Part shown: positions 35,604 to 43,258 of the stretch, in pieces
How positions within the stretch are numbered: the stretch's first letter is position 1
How the letters are laid out: each line of letters opens with the position of its first letter
Assembly (NCBI GenBank): GCA_965228955.1
Contig: OZ245848.1
Location: 5,642,001-5,706,000 of the forward strand
DNA from: JANSWY01 sp965228955
GTDB lineage: Bacteria; Bacteroidota; Bacteroidia; Cytophagales; Cyclobacteriaceae
Direction of reading: 5' to 3'
Length of the DNA stretch: 64,000 bases
Notes under the pieces: generated by a model
The model's database searches: none
Told to the model about the DNA's origin: nothing
What the model saw: only the letters and a program-made list of their open reading frames with translations
Position numbers and translations under genes: made by a program

Positions 35604-36341
35604 TTAGTTTCGTAATTTAAATCCCTCAACCTTTTCCATTTCATATTCCTGGCACAAATACATTAGTACATAAAAATTTAATGCTCTCAGGGAAACCGGT
35701 CTTGCGGAAGTTGAAAATGACTTATGGTAATCACTCATCCTAATATCATAAGTATACTTTGAATGTGACATTGAAAGGACATTTGATTTATCTACATCGG
35801 TATCATTGATACTCCAAAATGAAGTACTGATCAAATACTCCAAACTCTGAATATGAATGGAATCCAATACCGATTCATAATAAAGGGTATCAAAACCTAA
35901 GTACTTTGTTTTTCGGAATCTCCCGGATTCAATTATCTCAATGTCGAATGATTCACATGAGTAGCACTCGTATTTTAGCTGAAAGGATTTGAGTTTGGAT
36001 AATTCTATTTCCTGCTTACGAAATAACACATCCCATTTCCCAAAAGCATTTATTGATTGCTCAGAAATTGGTCTCAATACAAGGACAGAATCGTAGTTAT
36101 TAATCAGTTTAAAATCATAAGATAATATTGAATTATAAAACTTCAAGGTATCTGACTTCAGACTTACTCTTAACATTGTTTGATGATCATTAAATTCTGT
36201 AACCACCCCTTGATATATGGAGGAATCATATAATACGAAAGCATCATTTGATCCATTTACCCAAACACCATACAATTGGTTTAGCTGAGATTTAGCACTC
36301 ACAGAAATAAGGAAAAGACTCAATAAACTAATGGTTTTCAT
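35604..36341 (-). CDS. Secreted protein of unknown function
   Basis: A 245-residue protein with a signal peptide (ending SAKSQ). The first half is a beta-rich lipocalin-like domain (LYGVWVNGSNDAFVLYDSS), the second half contains a cysteine pair (YECYSCE). No family recognised. It is the first gene of the minus-strand cluster, 72 bases before the DUF6090-like gene. Confidence 0.62.
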   Translation of the reverse strand: MKTISLLSLFLISVSAKSQLNQLYGVWVNGSNDAFVLYDSSIYQGVVTEFNDHQTMLRVSLKSDTLKFYNSILSYDFKLINNYDSVLVLRPISEQSINAFGKWDVLFRKQEIELSKLKSFQLKYECYSCESFDIEIIESGRFRKTKYLGFDTLYYESVLDSIHIQSLEYLISTSFWSINDTDVDKSNVLSMSHSKYTYDIRMSDYHKSFSTSARPVSLRALNFYVLMYLCQEYEMEKVEGFKLRN

Positions 36342-36663
36342 GGCTTATGATGAATTACCGCTAAACTGCGATTTTAATACTTTCATCGAATTTAAGGTTT
36401 TAAACGATAATTATCCTGCATTTTGGTGATTCAAAGATTCCTTCAACTGCTTTTCAATTATATTTTTTTATTTAAACCGTTAGCAACGAATGGCCCGTTG
36501 ATAATTGGCCTCTATAATCATGAATCAGCTATAAAACAGCTCTAAAGGGGGATTTAAAGAAACAAAAGGGACCTCCAGTTACTACTTTTTTTTCAGTAAC
36601 GTTATACGCTATTTAAATTGGGGTCTTTGCATGAACCTGAATAATGGCAACATGAACGGGAAT

Positions 36664-36710
36664 AAATCGTTAATGAACATAGATCCTATTGGCAGGATCT
36701 TAAACGATTT
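36664..36710. repeat. Compound hairpin with one-sided bulge
   Basis: Outer arms AAATCGTTAA (36664-36673) and TTAAACGATTT (36700-36710, one extra T) enclose an 8-base left-side bulge TGAACATA, then inner arms GATCCT and AGGATC with loop ATTGGC. No matching bulge on the right. A hairpin with the same build lies at 49883-49925. Confidence 0.7.
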
Positions 36711-36718
36711 TGGCACAG

Positions 36719-36745
36719 TTGCTATGACAAAATTCGTTTACTTTG
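36719..36745 (+). promoter_or_regulatory. Candidate promoter of the first GYIWYNP small-protein gene
   Basis: TTG at 36719-36721 is followed after 17 bases by TACTTTG at 36739-36745, close to the Bacteroidota consensus. The ATG is 23 bases downstream. Confidence 0.5.
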
Positions 36746-36767
36746 TAATGTATTAAGTTAACGAGCT

Positions 36768-37016
36768 ATGACTAAAACTAACAAAATCACAGGTTACATC
36801 TGGTACAATCCCGAGACAGGTATGTATCAAAAAGGAAGTAAAGAAGACTACCAATTCTTCTATGAAAGTAGTGGAAAAAAGGAAGGCTATTCCCTTATCC
36901 TTAAGTTGACTAACCAATCTGATCTTTTGGCTTACAGGCTTGTAAGAGACCTGAATAACATGAAGCAGAAAGTATTGGATGGTGATGTAAATGACGACCT
37001 AAGAGAAGCTGTCTGA
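36768..37016 (+). CDS. GYIWYNP-family small protein, copy 1
   Basis: An 82-residue soluble protein. It shares with the genes at 37100 and 39811 the motif GYIWYNP, then MYQKGSKEDYQFFYESS, SLILKLTNQSDLLAYRLVRDLN. The spacing of aromatic residues suggests a compact alpha/beta fold of about 75 residues. No signal peptide. I know no described function. It has its own promoter and is followed by a hairpin before copy 2. Confidence 0.75.
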   Translation: MTKTNKITGYIWYNPETGMYQKGSKEDYQFFYESSGKKEGYSLILKLTNQSDLLAYRLVRDLNNMKQKVLDGDVNDDLREAV

Positions 37017-37033
37017 TAATTTTTCCATTCATC

Positions 37034-37054
37034 AACCCAATAATTTTTTGGGTT
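37034..37054 (+). terminator. Hairpin between copies 1 and 2
   Basis: AACCCAA (37034-37040) and TTGGGTT (37048-37054) enclose a 7-base loop; only a weak T run follows (ATTTTTACG). It may attenuate rather than stop transcription. Confidence 0.45.
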
Positions 37055-37099
37055 TACGTTATTTTTACGATTACCGCCTTAGAAAGCATAGGGAGAATT

Positions 37100-37336
37100 A
37101 TGAAAACGAAACCACAAATCACAGGTTATATCTGGTATAATCCTGATACCACTATGTACCAGAAAGGAAGCTTGGATGACTTCAATTTTTTTGCTGAATC
37201 CAGTGAGAAGAAAGATGAGTATTCCTTGATAATGAAACTAAATAATGCATCAGACATCCTGGCGTATAAATTAGTAAAGGAGCTAAATAATGCAAGGCAT
37301 AACTTAGTAGAGCGAGTACTTAGAGCAACTGCATAA
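37100..37336 (+). CDS. GYIWYNP-family small protein, copy 2
   Basis: A 78-residue paralogue of the gene at 36768 (GYIWYNPDTTMYQKGSLDDF, ASDILAYKLVKELNNA). The two copies are 84 bases apart in the same direction and are about half identical, so the duplication is not recent. No domain name recognised; soluble and without signal. It ends before a strong terminator. Confidence 0.75.
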   Translation: MKTKPQITGYIWYNPDTTMYQKGSLDDFNFFAESSEKKDEYSLIMKLNNASDILAYKLVKELNNARHNLVERVLRATA

Positions 37337-37364
37337 AGTTTAGAAAGACAAGACATTTAGTAAG

Positions 37365-37395
37365 AACCGTTTCAATCAGTTGAAGCGGTTTTTTT
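37365..37395 (+). terminator. Intrinsic terminator of copy 2
   Basis: AACCG-T-TTCAA and TTGAA-G-CGGTT form an 11-bp stem with one T-G pair and a TCAG loop, followed by seven Ts and GTTTT. Strong plus-strand terminator. Confidence 0.88.
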
Positions 37396-37406
37396 GTTTT
37401 AAGAGA

Positions 37407-37552
37407 TTAGACGTAGATTTTAGACAATAGACGTTAGACAAAAGACAATAGATTAAAGAACAAAGACTTAATAATACAATAAAAAAAGAGGAGTCTCTGC
37501 GAGACTCCTCCTTAATTAGTCTAATGTCTAAAGTCTAATATCTAGAGTCTAA
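37407..37552. repeat. TTAGAC / GTCTAA degenerate repeat array around a terminator
   Basis: Left arm: TTAGAC at 37407, 37420 and 37434, ATAGAC at 37427 and further degenerate copies (AAAGAC) up to 37467. Right arm: GTCTAA at 37519, 37526, 37533 and 37547. The two arms are complementary in sense, on either side of a perfect hairpin at 37488-37510. The spacing is 7 bases in part of each arm. It is not a CRISPR and has no coding frame. Confidence 0.7.
37481..37510 (-). terminator. Terminator of the oligopeptidase gene
   Basis: GAGGAGTCTC and GAGACTCCTC form a perfect 10-bp stem with loop TGC. On the minus strand it is followed by seven Us, so it stops transcription of the gene at 37561-39735. 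Confidence 0.88.
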
Positions 37553-37560
37553 TCTTATTT

Positions 37561-39735
37561 CTACTCCGAAACCATTCCTTCAAGCTTCATTAGAAACGCA
37601 TATTCCAAAGCAGTCTCCTTATATTGCTTGAATCTTCCTGATGCTCCTCCATGTCCTGCGTCCATGTTAGTTTCAAGTAGAAGGATGTTATCATCGGTTT
37701 TCATGTCTCTTAGTTTTGCGACCCATTTAGCTGGTTCCCAGTATTGAACCTGTGAGTCAAATAGGCCTGTGGTGACCAACATACTTGGATAATTCTGCGC
37801 TTTGACTTGGTCATAAGGAGAATAACTCAACATGTACTCGTAGGATAACTTGTTTTTAGGATTTCCCCATTCGTCAAACTCATTAGTGGTAAGTGGAATA
37901 GTTTCGTCAAGCATAGTATTCACCACATCTACAAATGGTACTGCAGCAATCACTCCGTTGAATGTTTCCGGAGACATATTTACAATTGCTCCCATCAATA
38001 ATCCACCAGCACTTCCTCCTTGAGCATATAAATGATTTGCAGAGGTGTATTTCTCATCGATCAGATAGTTGGCGCAATCAATAAAATCAGTGAATGTGTT
38101 CTTCTTCTTAAACATTTTGCCATCCTCATACCACTGACGACCCATTGCCTGACCTCCTCTGATATGGGCAATTGCAAATGCAAAACCTCTATCCAAAAGA
38201 CTTAATCGACTGCTTCTAAATGAAGGATCAATAGTTGAGCCATATGAACCATAAGCATATAGTAATAACGGTGCGTTTCCATCTTGTTTAAACCCTTTTT
38301 TATAAACAATAGAAACTGGTACCTGAGCACCATCTCTGGCTGTTACAAAAAATCGCTTAGTTTCATAGTCAGATGGGTTATGACCACCCACTACTTCATC
38401 CACCTTCTTTATATCCTTCGTTTTAGCACCCATATCGTAATCGATGGTGGAGTAAGGAGTTGTAAGAGATGAATAAATGAATCTTAATTTATTTGTATTG
38501 AAATCAACATTAGTTGACGTCCTGGCGATATATGCAGGCTCATCAAATTCCATGTAGTGCTCTTCGTTATTCTTCTGGTTAATAATTCTAATTTGATTCA
38601 AACCATTTGATCTTTCACTCAAAACCAGGTAGTCACTGAAAATATCCAACTTCGTAAGAAGAACATCGTCTCTATGAGCAATTACTTCTTCCCAGTTTTT
38701 CTTTTCTGTGGCGGATACAGAAGTTTCCATTAGTCGGAAGTTAAGCGCCTCCCAGTTGGTAAGAATGTAGAATTTGTCTTCAAAGTGGTTAATCGCATAT
38801 TCATGAACTTCTTCTCTTGGAGTAAACTCTTTGAATTCACCTTTTGGTTGATCCGCATCCAGAATCAGATATTTAGAAGAAAGTGTGCTGTTGGAATAAA
38901 TAATCACATATTTATCCGATTTGGATTTATAGACACCAATGTAGTTTGTGGGATCCTTTTCATCGTATACCAATAAATCTTTGTCTGATCCCAAATCATG
39001 TCTCCAGATCTTCTCAGAAAGAAGAGAAATTTTATTTTTTGTTGTGTAGAAGTACGTTTTATTGTCATTGCCCCAGCTTCCAGATCCGGTTGAGTTTACT
39101 AATTGATCTGGTAAGAATTCACCTGTTTCAAGATTTAGGAATCTAATGGTATAAATCCTTCGGCTTAATGTGTCTTCTCCAAATGCAAGGATCTTATTAT
39201 CTGGACTTACATTCAAGCCAACTGCAGCATAATACGCAGAACCTTTAGCCAGCTCGTTGATATCAAGTAAAATCTCCTCGTCTGCTTCTAAAGAACCTTG
39301 CTTTCTGCAATAGATCTTATATTCTTTACCATCATCATATTTTGAGTAATACCAATATCCATTTTTGAAATAAGGGACTGATTCGTCCTTCTTACTTAAT
39401 CTACCCACAATCTCATCATACAATTGACCTTGTAACTCTTCTGTGTCGGTCATGTACTTTTTGGTGTAAGCATTTTCGTCTTCCAGGTATTGAAGCACCT
39501 TTTGGGTTTGCGCATCGGGATTTTCAGCTCTTTTCTGATCATCCGTAAGTCTCATCCAGAAATAAGGGTCTAATCTTGTATGGTTGTGAAAGGTAATTGC
39601 TGAATCTTGTTTATCAGCGATTGGTGCGTTTGGTAATGCTTTATTCATGCTAACTGACTTTTCTTTTGGGTCACACCCAAATAATGAAGCCAAAGCTAGG
39701 AGCATTACTCCTAAATATTTTCTATTCCAGTCCAT
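37561..39735 (-). CDS. Oligopeptidase B-like prolyl oligopeptidase family (S9) lipoprotein
   Basis: A 724-residue S9A serine peptidase. An N-terminal seven-bladed propeller (about 60-440) gates the active site; the C-terminal hydrolase domain has nucleophile Ser575 in GGSAGG, Asp660 in GLFDSQVQYWEP and His695 in AGHGGASG, and a conserved HIRGG segment (about 524-528). The length and the DPYFWMR start fit oligopeptidase B, which cleaves after basic residues of short peptides. A lipobox (LFGC, Cys21) predicts membrane anchoring, so here it acts in the periplasm rather than cytosol. It is flanked by GYIWYNP small-protein genes. Confidence 0.9.
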   Translation of the reverse strand: MDWNRKYLGVMLLALASLFGCDPKEKSVSMNKALPNAPIADKQDSAITFHNHTRLDPYFWMRLTDDQKRAENPDAQTQKVLQYLEDENAYTKKYMTDTEELQGQLYDEIVGRLSKKDESVPYFKNGYWYYSKYDDGKEYKIYCRKQGSLEADEEILLDINELAKGSAYYAAVGLNVSPDNKILAFGEDTLSRRIYTIRFLNLETGEFLPDQLVNSTGSGSWGNDNKTYFYTTKNKISLLSEKIWRHDLGSDKDLLVYDEKDPTNYIGVYKSKSDKYVIIYSNSTLSSKYLILDADQPKGEFKEFTPREEVHEYAINHFEDKFYILTNWEALNFRLMETSVSATEKKNWEEVIAHRDDVLLTKLDIFSDYLVLSERSNGLNQIRIINQKNNEEHYMEFDEPAYIARTSTNVDFNTNKLRFIYSSLTTPYSTIDYDMGAKTKDIKKVDEVVGGHNPSDYETKRFFVTARDGAQVPVSIVYKKGFKQDGNAPLLLYAYGSYGSTIDPSFRSSRLSLLDRGFAFAIAHIRGGQAMGRQWYEDGKMFKKKNTFTDFIDCANYLIDEKYTSANHLYAQGGSAGGLLMGAIVNMSPETFNGVIAAVPFVDVVNTMLDETIPLTTNEFDEWGNPKNKLSYEYMLSYSPYDQVKAQNYPSMLVTTGLFDSQVQYWEPAKWVAKLRDMKTDDNILLLETNMDAGHGGASGRFKQYKETALEYAFLMKLEGMVSE

Positions 39736-39810
39736 AATTTTCGGTTGTTTAGCGGCCGAAATTCATGAATGACCAGTAAATAGCAAAATAAAATTATATA
39801 AACGGATGAA

Positions 39811-40041
39811 TTAGATTGCTACTTTGTAACTTCTTGATGTTTCCAGAGTTTCATTCAACTCCTTAACCATTTTGTAAGCCAACATATCATTAACCGGAGT
39901 TAATCTAAGAATTAAAGAAAACTCTGCTTTTCTTGCGCTTGAGTCACAAAAAGCATCATACTCTTCTTTCTTTCCTTTTTGATATAGTTCGAAATCTGGG
40001 TTGTACCAAATGTATCCTACTGTTTTGTTTAAATCTTTCAT
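39811..40041 (-). CDS. GYIWYNP-family small protein, copy 3
   Basis: ATG at 40041 (MKDLNKT) aligns with the starts of copies 1 and 2; a longer in-frame reading from 40098 would add an unrelated 19 residues and is rejected. The 76-residue protein has GYIWYNPDFELYQKGKKEEYDAF and DMLAYKMVKELNE. It lies on the opposite strand, beyond the oligopeptidase. A double 15-bp direct repeat lies 69-103 bases upstream and may control it. Confidence 0.75.
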   Translation of the reverse strand: MKDLNKTVGYIWYNPDFELYQKGKKEEYDAFCDSSARKAEFSLILRLTPVNDMLAYKMVKELNETLETSRSYKVAI

Positions 40042-40109
40042 GCTAGTGTGTTTGTTCTGCGTTTTTCTAACACTAAGGTGCATAAACGGCATTAGCAATA
40101 GAAAATAGA

Positions 40110-40144
40110 TGAGTAAACGACAGTTTTCCTGAGTAAACGACAGT
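40110..40144 (-). promoter_or_regulatory. Exact 15-bp direct repeat with 20-bp period
   Basis: TGAGTAAACGACAGT occurs at 40110-40124 and 40130-40144 (ACTGTCGTTTACTCA on the strand of the small-protein gene). Two identical sites two helical turns apart are typical of a regulator binding as a dimer in tandem. The core CGTTTAC is reminiscent of LytTR sites, but that is inference. Confidence 0.6.
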
Positions 40145-40172
40145 AGTTTTTATGTAAGCGTTTTTCTGATTG

Positions 40173-40904
40173 TTAGAATTTCAGACGAGCATTGATGATG
40201 TCCCTACCAGTATTTTGACTCACAATCCGGTGTACTGACTCATTATTAGGCTTTAAATCAATATAGGTCTGTAGTGTTTCTCCCTTCACAGATTCTCCTT
40301 TAAATGTGATATCGACATATGATGGCTTCTTTATCTCTCTAAGAGTATTGTATAAATCCTCCACTACCCAGCTTACATAATTCGCATTGTTAGTATGATT
40401 ATTCATGTCAATATCCTGAAACCTCACCTTGACTACAGAAGATTCTTTCTTTGCTTCCGGAATTTTAGATTTATCGATTTCCTTTCTATATATATCATCG
40501 GGAAACTTCAATTCCTGAAAAAATGGTGGGATTGGAATTGGCCTTCTTTTATTAATATCCAGTACCACCCAAAGGCTTGTACCAGAAACCAGTACATTTC
40601 TATCCTCATCAAGTATTTCATAATCACGGGAAGTATAAAGTCTGTCTCTGCCTGAAGGCCAGCTTCTAACTATTACATCGTCAAAATGCTTTGGGTAATC
40701 AAATATTTCAAACTGATATCTTGATACAACCCAGGTGAATCCTTTCTGCAATAAATGATAGACAGAGTAGCCTAATCGTTGCGAATTGTTCCAAGCCACA
40801 TCCTGCATCAGATTTAGTAGTGCTGGAAAACTTGCATAGCCTGTGGAATCCACTTCATTGGCTCTGATCCGATGTTTCTCTTCTCCAATCCAATAATTGC
40901 TCAT
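40173..40904 (-). CDS. Acyl-ACP thioesterase family protein
   Basis: A 243-residue double hot-dog protein of the acyl-[acyl-carrier-protein] thioesterase family (PF01643 as I recognise it). The N-terminal domain has the helix ALLNLMQDVAWNNSQRLG and the C-terminal domain VRFQDIDMNNHTNNANYVSWVVEDL with the conserved Asn-His region. It should release fatty acids from acyl carrier protein in the cytosol, influencing lipid composition. It is divergent from the glycosyltransferase, with a shared promoter region of 63 bases. Confidence 0.85.
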   Translation of the reverse strand: MSNYWIGEEKHRIRANEVDSTGYASFPALLNLMQDVAWNNSQRLGYSVYHLLQKGFTWVVSRYQFEIFDYPKHFDDVIVRSWPSGRDRLYTSRDYEILDEDRNVLVSGTSLWVVLDINKRRPIPIPPFFQELKFPDDIYRKEIDKSKIPEAKKESSVVKVRFQDIDMNNHTNNANYVSWVVEDLYNTLREIKKPSYVDITFKGESVKGETLQTYIDLKPNNESVHRIVSQNTGRDIINARLKF

Positions 40905-40911
40905 CTTAAAG

Positions 40912-40944
40912 TTGGTTAACGACGCATAAATCTAATTAGCTTTG
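40912..40944 (+). promoter_or_regulatory. Promoter of the glycosyltransferase gene
   Basis: TAGCTTTG at 40937-40944 is a perfect TAnnTTTG box; TTG at 40912 is the possible -33 element with a slightly long spacer. The ATG follows 23 bases after the box. Confidence 0.6.
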
Positions 40945-40967
40945 TCAAAACCCGGATAATTCCACAC

Positions 40968-42146
40968 ATGAAGATTCTCTACATCCATCAGTATTTCAAG
41001 ACACCCCAAGATGGTGGATGTGTGCGATCGTATCATTTAGCAAAAGGTCTTGTTGAGAAAGGTCATCAGGTCACGATGATCACCACACAAAATGCTGAAA
41101 ATGATATTACGAAAGAAATAGAAGGAATTACGGTTCATTACCTGGCTATTCCTTATGACAATAGTTTCTCATTCTTTAAAAGGATCGTTGCATTCATTAG
41201 GTTTTTCTCCAAAGCAATTAGAAAATCTAGCTCAATTAATGATGTGGATTATGCTTATGTAATGACTACTCCATTAAGCACCGGTATGGTTGCTCTTTGG
41301 TTGAAAAGATTCAAAAAAATCCCTTATGTCTTTGAAATAGGGGATTTATGGCCAGAGGCTCCAATAAAGATGGGAGTTCTTAAGAACCCTTTAATAAAAT
41401 TGTTCGCCAAATGGCTTGAGAAATCATCATATAAAAATGCAGATAAAATTGTTGCACTATCTCCGGAGATTAAGGATCACGTTGAGCAAATTGTTCCTAC
41501 AAAACCAGTTTTTGTAATTCCCAATTTTTGCGATAGCCAACTATTTGAGCCCAACTATATTGAAAATAGTTCCAGACTAAGAGTTTTATACTGCGGTACA
41601 GTTGGCCTTGCTAATCACCTTGAGTATTTAGTTAATGTCGCAAAATTTTGTGAGGAGCAATCTCTCCCAATTGAGTTCACAGTGGTTGGAGCTGGAGCCC
41701 GATTTGAGGAGATTTCTAACTTATCTAAATCACTCAGGAATTTCCAGGTTCTGGGATTTAGAAACCAACATGAACTGAAGAACCTAATAGCAGAACATGA
41801 TGCATTTTATATTAGCTTCCAGAACATACGGGTTTTACATTCCGGCTCGCCTAACAAGTTTTTTGATGGTTTAGCAAGTGGAAAATTAATCATTTCTAAT
41901 CTTGACGGATGGACAAGAGAAGTAATCGAATCTTCCAAATGTGGTTTCTATTACAACCCTGATGAGCCTTCTGAATTTATTGACAAAATCCAATCTTATT
42001 TGAATTCGCCTAATGTGCTTCTTGATGCTCAAAAAAGTGCCAGAAACATCGCAGAAAAGTTCTTCGACAAGAATAAAATGATCGAACTACAAAATGATAT
42101 TCTTACCGGGGCGACACAAAAGAATTCATTTGAATTGCCTCAATGA
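40968..42146 (+). CDS. Glycosyltransferase family 4 protein (WbuB-like)
   Basis: A 392-residue GT-B glycosyltransferase with the front GGCVRSYHLAKGLVEKGHQVTMITT and C-terminal LRVLYCGTVGLANHLEY and LHSGSPNKFFDGLASGKLII, the acceptor/donor region of GT4. The acidic GDLWPEAPI motif matches the WbuB/WcaI-like subgroup that adds N-acetylfucosamine-like sugars to O-antigen or exopolysaccharide. It is a single gene, convergent with gldB by one base, so no glycan cluster context is available. Confidence 0.85.
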   Translation: MKILYIHQYFKTPQDGGCVRSYHLAKGLVEKGHQVTMITTQNAENDITKEIEGITVHYLAIPYDNSFSFFKRIVAFIRFFSKAIRKSSSINDVDYAYVMTTPLSTGMVALWLKRFKKIPYVFEIGDLWPEAPIKMGVLKNPLIKLFAKWLEKSSYKNADKIVALSPEIKDHVEQIVPTKPVFVIPNFCDSQLFEPNYIENSSRLRVLYCGTVGLANHLEYLVNVAKFCEEQSLPIEFTVVGAGARFEEISNLSKSLRNFQVLGFRNQHELKNLIAEHDAFYISFQNIRVLHSGSPNKFFDGLASGKLIISNLDGWTREVIESSKCGFYYNPDEPSEFIDKIQSYLNSPNVLLDAQKSARNIAEKFFDKNKMIELQNDILTGATQKNSFELPQ

Positions 42147-42147
42147 T

Positions 42148-43149
42148 CTAATTGTTTTTAGGCTTGTATCTGGATTTAGAAAATATCTTCTGAGCATCAG
42201 TTTCTGCCATCAACTCCTGTAAGGTTACTTCTGGATTCTTATCCATATAAGCTTTTACAATTTCAAGTCCTACCCATCTACCAATCCTTCCTGGGCATTC
42301 ATCACCAATTTCATATACACTTGGTCTCTCCTGCATATACTTATTGATAACAAAATGATTTGTTTCGTATAAAAGCTCTTTGTTTATAAAGTGTGCCCAA
42401 ATCACTTCTTGGTTTGCTTTAACTTTAGCCATCTCCGCTCCAGAGAAACCAGTAATAATGGTATCACTCTTACATGGCAACATTTGTTGATTGAAATAGT
42501 AGGTCTTTCCATAGCTAATCATTTCTCCCAACATGGAATTATCCTTAGAATTAACCTTATTGTAATTTTCTGAAATGTAGGTCATCACAAGGTTCGTAAG
42601 ATATTCTGGTTCATATCTTCTCATGATATAATCTGGAATTCCTAAAGGTCTGAATGTAGCTTCCCTACCAGCATAGTAATCCAAACTCATAATAATCAAT
42701 GAATCTGATAAGTACATCTCTTTTCCAAAACCTGTAAGAGTAGTATAAACTTTTGGTGTCTTTGTTTCTGGATAGTATTGACTTAATCTGGCAAATGCCT
42801 CCTCAAACTCCTGCTTTACTGCCTTCTGATCACCGAAAGCATTATTAGTTTCCATGCGGAGCGTATCAAGTGAAGGATTATTTGTGAGATGATGTACACT
42901 TTTGGCTAGTGCTGCGTAATTGGGAAACTTATTAGATAATAAAAACAGTTTGCTGTATGATGAGTGTGTTTTCAGCAATACTTCCAATTCCTCCTCAGAA
43001 ACACCGACCGCAAGATGATCAAATTTGACCCACTCTATTTCAGGAACTTGTTCGGGGACCGTAGTACATGTTTCTAAGTCGCTATCACAACTGCTTAAAA
43101 AAGTGGCAACCAAAATAATTGATGCCAACACAAATCTGTATTTATTCAT
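42148..43149 (-). CDS. gldB: Gliding motility lipoprotein GldB
   Basis: A 333-residue protein with lipobox LSSC (Cys21). The IEWVKFDHLAVG start, LGIPDYIMRRYEPEYL centre, EMISYGKTYYF segment and the C-terminal PGRIGRWVGLEIVKAYM match GldB, a lipoprotein required for gliding and T9SS function in Flavobacterium johnsoniae. The GldB domain is related to zinc-peptidase-like DUF2268 folds but the catalytic HExxH is absent. It lies one base after the end of the convergent glycosyltransferase gene. Confidence 0.82.
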   Translation of the reverse strand: MNKYRFVLASIILVATFLSSCDSDLETCTTVPEQVPEIEWVKFDHLAVGVSEEELEVLLKTHSSYSKLFLLSNKFPNYAALAKSVHHLTNNPSLDTLRMETNNAFGDQKAVKQEFEEAFARLSQYYPETKTPKVYTTLTGFGKEMYLSDSLIIMSLDYYAGREATFRPLGIPDYIMRRYEPEYLTNLVMTYISENYNKVNSKDNSMLGEMISYGKTYYFNQQMLPCKSDTIITGFSGAEMAKVKANQEVIWAHFINKELLYETNHFVINKYMQERPSVYEIGDECPGRIGRWVGLEIVKAYMDKNPEVTLQELMAETDAQKIFSKSRYKPKNN

Positions 43150-43220
43150 ACTTAAAACACTTTCTGCCGTTTAATACGAAAAATCTTTATTAAAGGCTAT
43201 TTTTGATCAAAATTAGAAAA

Positions 43221-43235
43221 GCCTTTTGAAAAGGC
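43221..43235. promoter_or_regulatory. Palindrome in the gldB / beta-barrel divergent region
   Basis: GCCTTTTGAAAAGGC is a perfect odd-centred palindrome (7-bp arms) 24 bases before the ATG of the beta-barrel gene and 72 bases upstream of gldB. It could be an operator or a mRNA hairpin. Confidence 0.35.
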
Positions 43236-43258
43236 CATTTAATAAGCTTCGAATTACT

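Larger units (their letters stand above)
36342..36767. other. 426-base spacer with hairpin and promoter
   Basis: The spacer between divergent genes contains no reading frame of note. It is AT-rich with a run of eight Ts (about 36583-36593). Its features are the compound hairpin at 36664-36710 and the promoter of the small-protein gene, listed separately. Confidence 0.6.

Noticed and set aside
37407..37552. Possible CRISPR array
   Set aside because: The repeat units are only 6-7 bases, degenerate, and separated by no spacers of constant size; no cas genes are present.
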